Part shown: one piece after another, positions 17,447 through 25,312 of the stretch
How positions within the stretch are numbered: the first letter of the stretch is position 1
How the letters are laid out: every line of letters starts with the position of its first letter
NCBI RefSeq assembly: GCF_944324615.1
Contig: NZ_CALUWY010000001.1
Location: 62,001 to 126,000, forward strand
Reading direction: 5' to 3'
DNA length: 64,000 nt
Source of the DNA: an uncultured Mailhella sp.
GTDB taxonomy: Bacteria; Desulfobacterota; Desulfovibrionia; Desulfovibrionales; Desulfovibrionaceae
Translations under genes and position numbers: made by a program
The notes under the pieces: model-generated
Told to the model about the DNA's origin: nothing
The model's database searches: none
What the model saw: only the letters and a program-made list of their open reading frames with translations

Positions 17447-18718
17447 TTAGAGCAGACAAGTGGAAAATGCCGGGACATAGGAGATCAGATAAAAACATCC
17501 GATCATGACAGCAATGAACGGCATGATGGCACGGCTGAGCAGCGCGAAGGATATGCCGCTGATACCGCATCCCACATAAAGATTCATACCGACAGGAGGG
17601 GTAATATTCCCAAGAATGACACCGAACGTCATGACCACGCCGAAGTGAACGGGCGTCATGCCGCTGTTCACCATCATGGGCAGCAGAATGGGCGTCATAA
17701 TCATGATCAGAGCCACAGTTTCCATGAAGGTACCGAGGATGATGATCAGCGTACACACAAGGAATATCAGCACATACTTGTTGGTGGTCACGCCCGAAAG
17801 CATGTCGGCCACCACGGTATCGGCATTGAAGTAGACCAGGATGGTGCCCATGGCCGTGGCTGCCGTAATGACAAAGAACATCATGCCGGTGGTGTGCACG
17901 GTGGAGGAAAATATTTCCACCAGCTTTTTCCAGGTCATCGTCTTCGTGATGAAGGTTTCAGCAAAGAGCGCATACACTACAGCCACGACGCCCGCTTCCG
18001 TCGGAGTCGTGATTCCCGTGTAAATACCGCCGAGCACGAGTACAGGAACCATAAGGGCCCATTTGGCTTCCCACAGTGCTTCCATGCGTTCCTTGAAATT
18101 CGCCCGGCTCGTTTTGATACCGTACCCCCGGACACCGGAAATGGCAGTTCCCAGAATCATGAATGCTACGCCCAGAATGCATCCGGGGACAATGATGGCG
18201 ATGAACAGGTCACTTATGGAAACACCAGCCGTCGCCCCGTAAATGATCAGGGCCGTGGAGGGCGGAATAAGGGCTCCGAGCGTTCCCGAAGCCGTATTGA
18301 CTGCCGTCGCAAACGACTTGGGATATCCTTCCTTTTCCATGGCGGGAATCATGATGCCACCTACAGCTGCCACCGTAGCGGGCGGCGATCCGCAAAGGGA
18401 ACCATAAAAAAGACAGGTGAGAACGGAAACCAGAGAAAGCCCGCCCGTAATATGGCCTACCAGTGTACGGGAAAGCTTGAGCAGTGCTCCGGCCATGCTC
18501 CCCCGCTGCATAATATCACCCGCGCAGACGAAAAACGGCAGGGCAAGCAACGGGAAGGAATTGAATACGGAGTACAGCTTCTGAGAAAACAGCGCCGGTT
18601 CAAGATCTCCTACCCAGATGGCAGCCAGTACGGCAAGACCGATGGCGGCACCTATATGCAGAGACAACACCAGCCCGATGATGAGAACAGAAAACAGTGT
18701 GATGAGAACCGGATCCAT
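17447..18718 (-). CDS. dctM: TRAP transporter large permease DctM
   Basis: A 423-residue integral membrane protein of the DctM family with about 11-12 helices. It is the ion-coupled elevator subunit. Family blocks are GSLCGSPPATVAAVGGIMIPAM, the first scoop loop TLGALIPPSTALIIYG and the second GNITPPVGMNLYV. The start at ATG 18718 is chosen because GGAAGGA precedes it and because an upstream start would overlap dctQ. The gene begins 4 bp after the dctQ stop, so translation is probably coupled. Confidence 0.95.
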   Translation of the reverse strand: MDPVLITLFSVLIIGLVLSLHIGAAIGLAVLAAIWVGDLEPALFSQKLYSVFNSFPLLALPFFVCAGDIMQRGSMAGALLKLSRTLVGHITGGLSLVSVLTCLFYGSLCGSPPATVAAVGGIMIPAMEKEGYPKSFATAVNTASGTLGALIPPSTALIIYGATAGVSISDLFIAIIVPGCILGVAFMILGTAISGVRGYGIKTSRANFKERMEALWEAKWALMVPVLVLGGIYTGITTPTEAGVVAVVYALFAETFITKTMTWKKLVEIFSSTVHTTGMMFFVITAATAMGTILVYFNADTVVADMLSGVTTNKYVLIFLVCTLIIILGTFMETVALIMIMTPILLPMMVNSGMTPVHFGVVMTFGVILGNITPPVGMNLYVGCGISGISFALLSRAIMPFIAVMIGCFYLISYVPAFSTCLL

Positions 18719-18722
18719 AGAT

Positions 18723-19217
18723 CTAATTTCCTTCCATTTTGCTGATATCGGTACCTGCCAGGCAGGCATAGATTTGCAACAATGCGTATACGGCGGTAAG
18801 CACAAGAAAGACAGGAATAGGAATCCAGGTTACATATATTGCCACATTTACTGTTGATGCCATTTGCTCCATATCTCGTATGGCAATAAGCATTTCATAT
18901 GTAAGCCATCCACCAATCATACAATATATACATGTACATATAAGAGTAAGTACATTAAGAAACTTTGCTACAGGACGGCTTGCAAAAGAAATAGCGACGT
19001 CCACACGAAGATGTCCGTTGCTCCTCATGGTCATGGCCATTCCCGCATAAGCAAGAATAATAAATATGAAACGGCATACTTCTTCAGGCCACGGAAGCGC
19101 ATTGTGAAAAATATATCTGAACAGAACCTGAATAAAAGCAATAATAATAAGTAACAATAGTGAAAGGACACCAACACCGGTTATCGCATAATCAAGAATC
19201 CTTAAAATTTTTCCCAC
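18723..19217 (-). CDS. dctQ: TRAP transporter small permease DctQ
   Basis: A 164-residue, four-helix membrane protein of the DctQ family, with the conserved LPWPEEVCRFIFIILAYAGM region around residues 41-60 and a basic second loop. It forms a complex with DctM. The gene is noticeably AT-richer than its neighbours, especially over 18830-19210. Confidence 0.92.
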   Translation of the reverse strand: MGKILRILDYAITGVGVLSLLLLIIIAFIQVLFRYIFHNALPWPEEVCRFIFIILAYAGMAMTMRSNGHLRVDVAISFASRPVAKFLNVLTLICTCIYCMIGGWLTYEMLIAIRDMEQMASTVNVAIYVTWIPIPVFLVLTAVYALLQIYACLAGTDISKMEGN

Positions 19218-19238
19218 GTAAATTCCCCTTTACATTCT

Positions 19239-19910
19239 CTATGAGGCTTTCTCCACGAGCGACTTGCCCAGAAGAAAAGCCTTCTGACAGTCTTGAGGGA
19301 ACACTTCTTCATGACGTCTGAGCTTTTCTGCAGCATCAAACATCTCCATATAATACGCACTGTAATCTTTCACCTGCATGGTGTCCGTACTCAACAGGGT
19401 ACGACACATGCCGAAAGCCCTCCTGAAAAAATATTCCGTCTTTACCGTGATATCCAATGAGAAAGGCGGAGGAAAAGGACTTTTCCTCGCGATCACCTCA
19501 TCATCTGTGATATTCATGGTATAAACCATAGCTACCGGCTTCGTTCCTTTAAACAGGGAACGGTCATCCTTTGTATACCTGGAAAGAGGAAAAAGGAGTC
19601 GTTCCAGAAAAGCCCTGAAGCCAGCGGATTCAGTATAAAAATATATAGGAGAGCCAAATACTACGGCATCGGCATTGATAACATCTTTTAAAATAGGCGT
19701 CAGTTCATCATTTAATACACACATGCCATCCTGAGGCCTTTTTCTGCTTTTACAGGCAAAGCAGCTTCTGCAGGGACTGAAATTCATACTTCCGATATGG
19801 TACATGACCGTTTCCGCACCGGCTTCTTCCGCCCCTCTCAAGGCGTACTGAAGCAATGTTGCGGTATTGAAGTTCTTTCGTGGACTTCCGTTAATGGCGA
19901 CGACCCGCAT
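19239..19910 (-). CDS. Flavodoxin-fold iron-sulfur flavoprotein or NADPH-dependent FMN reductase
   Basis: A 223-residue flavodoxin-like protein. The N-terminal VVAINGSPRKNFNTATLL is the FMN phosphate-binding loop of the NADPH-dependent FMN reductase family. The cysteine cluster C-x2-C-x2-C-x10-C (SPCRSCFACK and a later GMCV) resembles the compact [4Fe-4S] motif of iron-sulfur flavoproteins. GSPIYFYTESAGFRAFLERL forms the second FMN contact region. ATG 19910 is preceded by AAGGAG with 5 nt spacing; the open frame upstream is not supported. It may pass electrons to the reductase in the same operon, but that is inference. Confidence 0.82.
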   Translation of the reverse strand: MRVVAINGSPRKNFNTATLLQYALRGAEEAGAETVMYHIGSMNFSPCRSCFACKSRKRPQDGMCVLNDELTPILKDVINADAVVFGSPIYFYTESAGFRAFLERLLFPLSRYTKDDRSLFKGTKPVAMVYTMNITDDEVIARKSPFPPPFSLDITVKTEYFFRRAFGMCRTLLSTDTMQVKDYSAYYMEMFDAAEKLRRHEEVFPQDCQKAFLLGKSLVEKAS

Positions 19911-20051
19911 GGGAGCTCCTTGAACCGATGATTGCGAAGAATAAAAAGATGTATTGAATAACGACTCTCCGACAGCATGAACGCATACGGACTGCCCCGG
20001 CGGCAGAAAAATACGTTCACCTGCGGCTGGCGACACTGTTGCCAGAAAGGA

Positions 20052-20078
20052 GCGGTCCGCCCTGCCGAAGCAGACCGC
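20052..20078 (-). other. Hairpin after the second amidohydrolase-like gene
   Basis: A GCGGTC/GACCGC stem lies 22 nt beyond the stop in the 190-bp gap before the flavoprotein gene. It has a weak T-tract and is a possible partial terminator. Confidence 0.35.
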
Positions 20079-20100
20079 CCCGTCCATGTCACGAATCTGC

Positions 20101-20976
20101 TCAGTTGCCGACGGTCAGCTTGAGGTTCAGCAGGCGGGCGGCGTTGCGCCAGAGGAACTTTTCACGGGGAATAGGCAGCCACGGACGATCCAGAGATTCG
20201 CGCAGGGCCTGGCTGAGTCCCCGGATGGGGTAGGAGCTGGCGTACAGCACCTGATCCTGCAGCATATGATTGTACATCATGATCTGGTCATCCACAGTGT
20301 TGATGAAGGGGAAGTAAAAATAGCTGTCGGGCAGGGAATAGATGTTCTTATAGCGAACACATATGCCCATGAACTCCACCAGCTTGGGATAGCAGGAGTG
20401 AGGAACGACAATGGGCATGTTCGGACACGCGATGGCAATATCCTCAATATTCTTGGGATCGTTCCAACTCGTGTCCTCGCCGCACAGCCAGTTCAGGGTA
20501 ATCACGAGGATAAGCCCTTCGTCCGCCACGGCGCGGTAGAAATCCATGAGCGACGGATCGTTGACGCGGTAGCATTTATCCAGCCAGAACGGTTCCACAC
20601 AGATGCCTTTCATACCCAGGCGCTTCATCCGGCGAATCTGAGCCAGCGCATCAGGTGCGGTCGGATCAAGAGCAGGCATGCCGAGAAAACGACCGGGATA
20701 CAGGTTCATGAAGTCCAGAATCTCTTCCGGCGTGACGTTGCCCGAGCCGACGGACGTCGTCTTGGTGAAGCGCCCGACGATGACACCGAGATCAATTCCG
20801 GCCTCATCCATTTCTGCCATGAACTGACCATAGTCCCCGGTCACCACGGAAGGAACATATTCGCGACCTTCAGACATCAGCGTGAAGGGACCGGGAGGCG
20901 GAGATATCCAGGCCTTGAACAACCCGGTTTCACGAAAGCTCTTGAAAGGAGGACGAACACGAAAGTCGATAATCAT
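20101..20976 (-). CDS. Amidohydrolase-2-like protein lacking the usual metal ligands (copy 1)
   Basis: A 291-residue TIM-barrel protein with the overall plan of the amidohydrolase-2 family (ACMSD, resorcylate decarboxylase, pyrone-dicarboxylate lactonase relatives). The first strand, which normally carries D-x-H-x-H, reads IDFRVRPP, with arginines R6 and R8 in place of both histidines. The strand-5 histidine is absent (ILVITLNWLCG), and the late FGSDYP aspartate is serine (YASSYP, S248). H193 in VPHSCYP is kept, as is the C-terminal NAARLL. Three of four metal ligands are thus missing, so the canonical metal site cannot form; the arginines could bind a carboxylate. It is clearly paralogous to the next gene upstream. 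Confidence 0.85.
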   Translation of the reverse strand: MIIDFRVRPPFKSFRETGLFKAWISPPPGPFTLMSEGREYVPSVVTGDYGQFMAEMDEAGIDLGVIVGRFTKTTSVGSGNVTPEEILDFMNLYPGRFLGMPALDPTAPDALAQIRRMKRLGMKGICVEPFWLDKCYRVNDPSLMDFYRAVADEGLILVITLNWLCGEDTSWNDPKNIEDIAIACPNMPIVVPHSCYPKLVEFMGICVRYKNIYSLPDSYFYFPFINTVDDQIMMYNHMLQDQVLYASSYPIRGLSQALRESLDRPWLPIPREKFLWRNAARLLNLKLTVGN

Positions 20977-21015
20977 AGAAACCTCCAGGATGGAACATGC
21001 AAAACAGGCATCCGA

Positions 21016-21888
21016 TCAGACGTCGGCAGGGGTCAGCTTCAGCTTCAAAAGACGAGCCGCATTCTTCCAGAGAAACTTCTCTCTGGGGCCGGGCAGCCAG
21101 TCCAGAGCGAGCGAATGCTCCAGCGACTGCTTGAATCCGCGGATGGGATAAGAACTACCGAAAAGCACCTGATCCTGTAACATGTGGTTATACATGATCA
21201 TCTGGTCCTTTACGGTATTTACGAACGGGAAGTAGACGTAGCTTTCGGGAACGAGATAGATATTGGGGTAACGTACGGCGATGGCCATAAGTTCCACACC
21301 ACGGGGCCAGCAGGCATGCGTCACGAGGATGGGCAGATCGGGAAACGCCTTGGCCACCTCTTCCAGATGGAAGGGATCGTTGGTCGAGGAATGATAGCCG
21401 CAGTTAAAGTTCAGCGTCGTATTGAACAGCATGCGCTTTTCCTGAAGGTATTCGTAAATGGGGAAAAGTCGCCTGTCGTTCAGATTCATGGGAGTCTGAC
21501 ACCAGAACGGTTCCATGCAGATGGCCGGCATACCGAGTTCCAGAGCATGGTCTATCTGCGCAAAGGCATCCTCATCCTGAGGATCAAGCGCCGGCATGCC
21601 GATAAAACGCCCGGGATACCTTTTGCACACGGCATCCAGTTCGTCCGCCGTGATATTCCCGCTGCCCTTGTCGTTCGACTTGCTCATCCGGCCGATAATC
21701 ACCGCGATATCTATGCCGGTTTCATCCATTTCCCGTACAAAGGCATCCATGTCACCGTCCATGGACGGATCCTTTATGCGCCCTTCCCACTGGCACTGAT
21801 AGCCCAGTTCCGGGTCGGTCCATACATGGAATGCTCCTGAATTCAAATAGCTGGGAATGGGGGGACGTACACGAAAATCAATGATCAT
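21016..21888 (-). CDS. Amidohydrolase-2-like protein lacking the usual metal ligands (copy 2)
   Basis: A 290-residue tandem paralogue of the following gene. Both share IIDFRVRPP at the start, E-P-F-W in the middle and a nearly identical block around MYNHMLQDQVL and SSYPIRG. The metal ligands are replaced in the same way: RxR for HxH, no strand-5 histidine, serine for the late aspartate; a histidine remains in VTHACWP. It is the first gene of the seven-gene operon, behind a sigma-54 promoter. ATG 21888 is chosen by alignment with the paralogues; AAGGA lies about 10 nt upstream. Two non-identical copies in one operon may act as a heteromer or on successive intermediates. Confidence 0.85.
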   Translation of the reverse strand: MIIDFRVRPPIPSYLNSGAFHVWTDPELGYQCQWEGRIKDPSMDGDMDAFVREMDETGIDIAVIIGRMSKSNDKGSGNITADELDAVCKRYPGRFIGMPALDPQDEDAFAQIDHALELGMPAICMEPFWCQTPMNLNDRRLFPIYEYLQEKRMLFNTTLNFNCGYHSSTNDPFHLEEVAKAFPDLPILVTHACWPRGVELMAIAVRYPNIYLVPESYVYFPFVNTVKDQMIMYNHMLQDQVLFGSSYPIRGFKQSLEHSLALDWLPGPREKFLWKNAARLLKLKLTPADV

Positions 21889-21964
21889 TCTGCTCAAGTC
21901 CTTCTTTAAAAAGTGACTCTGTCCGGAGGAAACCGGAAGCAAAAAAAACACTCATCTGTCCCCT

Positions 21965-21980
21965 TGCAAAAAAGATACCA
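21965..21980 (-). promoter_or_regulatory. Sigma-54 promoter of the amidohydrolase/TRAP/reductase operon
   Basis: On the minus strand it reads TGGTATCTTTTTTGCA. The TGG and TTGCA elements are exact and the 16-nt span is canonical. The predicted start leaves a leader of about 65 nt before the first gene. A sigma-54 activator is encoded divergently 350 bp away, which strongly supports use of this site. Confidence 0.75.
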
Positions 21981-22057
21981 ATTTCCCTCCGCGCGTATCA
22001 TTTTTAAAAAAAATAATAAAATAACATAGTTATATTATTTTTTTTCAAGAATTTCTC

Positions 22058-22072
22058 TGCATGAGACATGCA
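22058..22072. promoter_or_regulatory. Candidate activator-binding palindrome
   Basis: TGCATG-AGA-CATGCA is a perfect inverted repeat located about 80-95 bp upstream of the -24 element, a normal distance for a sigma-54 enhancer site. A related palindrome GATGC-N6-GCATC lies at 22287-22302. Confidence 0.45.
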
Positions 22073-22191
22073 CTTTTTTACACAAATAAAAGGAAAAAGC
22101 TCATTTTTCTGCATCACTCAAAAAAGACAAATATTTTTATAATATATTAATATTATTTATTTAAAATAATTTCACGCAAAGAATTTCTCCT

Positions 22192-22221
22192 TTGACATTT
22201 TATCAAAATGCATCATAAAAT
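22192..22221 (+). promoter_or_regulatory. Sigma-70-type promoter of the activator gene
   Basis: TTGACA (22192-22197) and TAAAAT (22216-22221) are separated by 18 nt. The start would fall near 22228, about 100 nt before the activator ATG. Confidence 0.5.
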
Positions 22222-22327
22222 ATTCGTAAAATTTTATAAAAATAATTATATTTCAATATAATATAAAATATTTTCTTATTTTCTTCGATGCGCACATGCA
22301 TCAAAAGGTACCCACGGAGGAACCGGA

Positions 22328-23680
22328 ATGGACGAGCTGGAAAGATTCCTGCTGGAAAACAAGGACACGCTGAAAGAACTGGCCAACAATGTGGATTTTT
22401 CCATATGGATCAATAACGGCAAAGGAGACATACTTTTTGCTAATAACGCCATCATATCCATGTATGGCGAAGAACCAAAATCTCTTATCGGACACAATAT
22501 TATTTCACTTGCCGATAATGGATTTGTTACCGATCAGGCATTGGTGGAAACTCTGCGCACAAAAAAAATTGCCTATACTCTTTCACTGAGTAAAACAGGA
22601 AACAAACTTTCTCTCGCTTCATATCCACTTATGGATTTTAATAATAAAATTAAATATATTATAGGAATTGGAAAATTTGCAGAAGCAACAAAAAACGCGT
22701 CTCAGAAAGAAAAGAAAAAAAATGTCATCACTGAAATGGATGAAATAAAGACCAAAGAGTTTGTTGTTGCCAGTGAACAGATGAATGTTATTATGGAATC
22801 TCTGCCGCGCGTGGCAAAAAGCGAAGCGACCGTCATGATTCTGGGTGAAACCGGCGTAGGCAAGGACGGCATCGCCTATCAGATACACAAACTGAGCCCC
22901 AGGGCCAATGAACCCTATATGATCATCAACTGTGCCACCATTCCTGAAAATCTTATTGAATCAGAGCTGTTCGGCTATGAAAAAGGTGCATTTACCAATG
23001 CGACGACATCAAAGATGGGGCTTTTGGAAATGGCGAACAACGGCACCATCTTTCTGGACGAAGTAGGGGACATGCCCTACTCCGTCCAGATAAAGCTGTT
23101 GCGCTGTATACAGAATCGCCAGATCATGCGCGTCGGGGGCACAAAAATGCGTGATCTGAACGTGAGATTCATCACCGCTACCAACCAACCGATGGAAAAT
23201 CTGGTAAGCGAAGGAAAATTCCGGGAAGATTTGTACTACCGACTCAATGTAATCAAGCTCCATATACCTCCACTGCGTGAACGAACAAATGATATTCTTC
23301 CTCTTGTAAAACACTTTATGGTTGTATTTAATAAAAAATACAACACTTCAAAACATCTTTCTAGAGCCGTACTTCGTTGTCTTCAGGGATATTCATGGCC
23401 TGGAAACGTGCGCGAACTGGAAAATACCATAGAACATGCCGTTGTTCTCTGCCCATATGCCATCATTGGAACGGAGTTTCTTCCATCCTACATTACGGAG
23501 CAGCAGTGCCCTCCAGAAAAAACAAACTTTCCCACACTTAAAGAAGCCGTGGAACAAAGCGAAAAAAAACTCCTGTCCGATGTGATGCGCCAGTACTCCT
23601 CTACCAGGCGCGCCGCAGAAATTCTGGGATGCAATCAGGCAACCGTCGTCAGAAAACTTCAAAAATACGGCCTTGTTTAG
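22328..23680 (+). CDS. PAS-domain sigma-54-dependent transcriptional activator
   Basis: A 450-residue enhancer-binding protein: a PAS-like sensor (about residues 15-115), an AAA+ domain (about 150-375) and a Fis-type helix-turn-helix (about 405-450). In the AAA+ domain Walker A is GETGVGKD, the sigma-54 contact loop is EKGAFTNA (asparagine where GAFTGA has glycine), Walker B is IFLDEVGD and the tail has GNVRELEN. There is no receiver domain, so it probably senses a small molecule directly through PAS, like PrpR or RocR. GGAGG lies 6 nt before the ATG. Transcribed away from the operon it most likely controls. AT-rich codon use in the first 140 codons sets it apart from housekeeping genes nearby. 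Confidence 0.93.
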   Translation: MDELERFLLENKDTLKELANNVDFSIWINNGKGDILFANNAIISMYGEEPKSLIGHNIISLADNGFVTDQALVETLRTKKIAYTLSLSKTGNKLSLASYPLMDFNNKIKYIIGIGKFAEATKNASQKEKKKNVITEMDEIKTKEFVVASEQMNVIMESLPRVAKSEATVMILGETGVGKDGIAYQIHKLSPRANEPYMIINCATIPENLIESELFGYEKGAFTNATTSKMGLLEMANNGTIFLDEVGDMPYSVQIKLLRCIQNRQIMRVGGTKMRDLNVRFITATNQPMENLVSEGKFREDLYYRLNVIKLHIPPLRERTNDILPLVKHFMVVFNKKYNTSKHLSRAVLRCLQGYSWPGNVRELENTIEHAVVLCPYAIIGTEFLPSYITEQQCPPEKTNFPTLKEAVEQSEKKLLSDVMRQYSSTRRAAEILGCNQATVVRKLQKYGLV

Positions 23681-24062
23681 GAAAAACATCCATGACTGTT
23701 CCTCTGTCCGCAGAACAACGAACATCACGGTTGCAAATGTCCGGCTCCAGTCCCCAGGAAACGCATAAAAAAATCCGGCTCTTGAACAGAGCCGGATGGA
23801 AATACCTTTCTGCGGGATATGCGGAACACAATCTTCCAGCCAAGAAAAACTTGACAAGTACTGCACCGGATACCGTGACAACTCAGAAAAAAGCATCGTG
23901 CACGCGCACATCACAGACTTCTTCTTTCTCTCTTCTGTAATCCGACAAGATAGAGAGGAAGAAAGCGCAGCAGCACCATACTTTTGACATCACGGGCAAT
24001 GCGATTTCCGCCCCCCGGACATGAAGGACTCATGTATAAAGGCTGACGGAGTCGAGCTTGCC
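23681..24062. other. Intergenic region before the insertion sequence
   Basis: Apart from a minus-strand terminator at 23767-23797, no gene, repeat or recognisable site was found. Confidence 0.5.
23767..23797 (-). terminator. Intrinsic terminator
   Basis: A perfect 10-bp stem (23773-23782 with 23788-23797), loop TGAAC. The T-run is on the minus strand; the plus strand lacks one, although the hairpin could still help end the activator transcript. Confidence 0.6.
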
Positions 24063-24114
24063 CTAGGGGCTGTCTCTAAATAAGTTCTCGACTTTTCTTC
24101 TTTCTGTTGTTTTG

Positions 24115-24495
24115 ATGTCTGGCATGAGCAGACACGACATTTCAGACGAAAAATGGGCCATAATCGGGCCTATGCTGGTAAAGCCCCGTACGGAAACCAG
24201 AGGCCGCAAACGTAAGGATGACCGTCTGATGTTTAACGCCATCCTGTGGCTCATGAAAACAGGAGCGCCATGGCGGGACTTGCATCCAGAGTTCGGGCCT
24301 TGGAAAACGGTACATAAACGCTTCCTCCAATGGGCTAAACTTGAAGTCTGGGATGACATTCTTCGAATGTTATCCATAAACGCCGATCCTGATGCTATAA
24401 TTATTGACGCCACCTTTATCAGGCTGCACCAACACGCTACCGGCGCAAAAGGGGGCACTTCCATCAGCAGATCGGTCGCAGTAAAGGCGGATTAA
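24115..24495 (+). CDS. IS5-family transposase, first frame
   Basis: A 126-residue N-terminal part with the DUF4096-type start ISDEKWAIIGPML, the block MKTGAPWRDLHPEFGPWKTVHKRF and the first catalytic aspartate in IIIDATFIRLHQHA. The frame runs past the A4G5 tract at 24447-24455 and then ends out of register. The alternative ATG at 24124 (MSRHDISDEKW) is also possible. Confidence 0.88.
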   Translation: MSGMSRHDISDEKWAIIGPMLVKPRTETRGRKRKDDRLMFNAILWLMKTGAPWRDLHPEFGPWKTVHKRFLQWAKLEVWDDILRMLSINADPDAIIIDATFIRLHQHATGAKGGTSISRSVAVKAD

Positions 24496-24878
24496 CCACC
24501 AAGGTTCACGCTGTGGTTGACGCCCTCGGCAATCCTTTGCGCATTCACATTACCGCAGGGAATGTAAATGACATTGTTCCCGCATGTGACCTGATAGAAG
24601 GGTTACTGGCAGAAAAGCTCCTTGCGGACAGAGCATATGATGCCAATAAGCTACTGGCATTGGCGGAACGCCAAAATCACGAAGTGGTCATTCCGCCAAT
24701 GCCAGGCCGACGGATTCAACGAGAGTATGACAGTCATGTATACAAAGAGCGCCATCTTGTTGAATGTTTTTTTGCCAAGCTTAAATCATTTCGCAGAGTT
24801 GCTACTCGGTATGATAAGCTGGCCATAACTTTTAAAGCATCTGTCATGCTGGCATCATGCCTTATTTGGCTCCAGTAA
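24456..24878 (+). CDS. IS5-family transposase, second frame (after -1 frameshift)
   Basis: This frame continues the protein as HFHQQIGRSKGGLTTKVHAV and carries the second catalytic aspartate (LLADRAYDAN) and the glutamate (ERHLVECFFAKLK). It has no good start of its own at the join. Expression is expected by -1 slippage near AAAAGGGGG (24447-24455), giving a fused transposase of about 254 residues. Start is given as the first in-frame codon after the slippery tract. Confidence 0.8.
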   Translation, partial: HFHQQIGRSKGGLTTKVHAVVDALGNPLRIHITAGNVNDIVPACDLIEGLLAEKLLADRAYDANKLLALAERQNHEVVIPPMPGRRIQREYDSHVYKERHLVECFFAKLKSFRRVATRYDKLAITFKASVMLASCLIWLQ

Positions 24879-24896
24879 ACTATTTAGAGACAGCCC

Positions 24897-25229
24897 CTAG
24901 TGCATGGAACAGGCCTCCAGCGCCTTGTCCAGCGTGGCGGTATGGTCGCGCAGGCGGCCGTAAGCAAAGAAATAACGGTGCAGCGTCCACGCCTCAAGGT
25001 CGAGGATGTCGAGCTTGCCTTCGCTCTCGTCACAGAGAAAGGGTTTGAGCGCCTCCACCACTTCCTCATCCGGGAAGACCTCCCCTTCGTAGCTGATGCG
25101 CAGAAGGTCGCCCGAAAGCTCCACGGCCTCGGGAATATACCAGTCTTCCAGCACGGCGCGCACGGCGCGCAGGGTTTCTTCCGTGGCCGGGTTCAGCGCC
25201 CCGTAGGCTTTCACAAGAACCGGTCTCAT
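24897..25229 (-). CDS. Hypothetical protein, 110 aa
   Basis: I do not recognise a domain. The protein is small, acidic and soluble, predicted alpha/beta, starting MRPVLVKAYGALNPAT. ATG 25229 has GGGAG 7 nt upstream. Its TAG stop lies within the CTAG target duplicated by the insertion sequence. Because the duplication restores CTAG, the stop is regenerated and the protein is unchanged. A lipoprotein gene on the same strand ends 84 bp upstream with a strong terminator between, so this gene is probably its own unit. Confidence 0.6.
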   Translation of the reverse strand: MRPVLVKAYGALNPATEETLRAVRAVLEDWYIPEAVELSGDLLRISYEGEVFPDEEVVEALKPFLCDESEGKLDILDLEAWTLHRYFFAYGRLRDHTATLDKALEACSMH

Positions 25230-25265
25230 GTACGCACTCCCTCTCCCGCTGAGCAAAAAAAAGAC

Positions 25266-25296
25266 AAAAAAAGCCGCGCGGAACACTCCGCGCGGC
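25266..25296 (-). terminator. Minus-strand terminator after the lipoprotein gene
   Basis: A 10-bp GCCGCGCGGA/TCCGCGCGGC stem with a 4-nt loop is followed on the minus strand by seven T residues (A-run 25266-25272). Confidence 0.85.
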
Positions 25297-25312
25297 GCAG
25301 AAGGAACAACGA

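Larger units (their letters stand above)
21889..22327. other. AT-rich divergent control region
   Basis: 440 bp between the operon and its divergent activator gene. It is strongly AT-rich from about 21980 to 22280. It holds a minus-strand sigma-54 promoter (21965-21980), a plus-strand sigma-70 promoter (22192-22221) and repeated TGCATSA words at 22058, 22110, 22209 and 22297. The first lies in the palindrome 22058-22072 and the last in the palindrome 22287-22302. These words are candidate enhancer sites. Confidence 0.6.
24063..24900 (+). mobile_element. IS5-family insertion sequence with CTAG target duplication
   Basis: The element proper spans 24067-24896 (830 bp) and is bounded by 16-bp perfect inverted repeats (GGGCTGTCTCTAAATA at 24067-24082; its complement at 24881-24896). 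CTAG flanks both ends as a 4-bp direct duplication. Inside are two overlapping frames of a DDE transposase joined by a -1 shift, as in IS427-type members of the IS5 family. Ends and frames look intact, so it is probably recent and possibly active. Confidence 0.9.
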
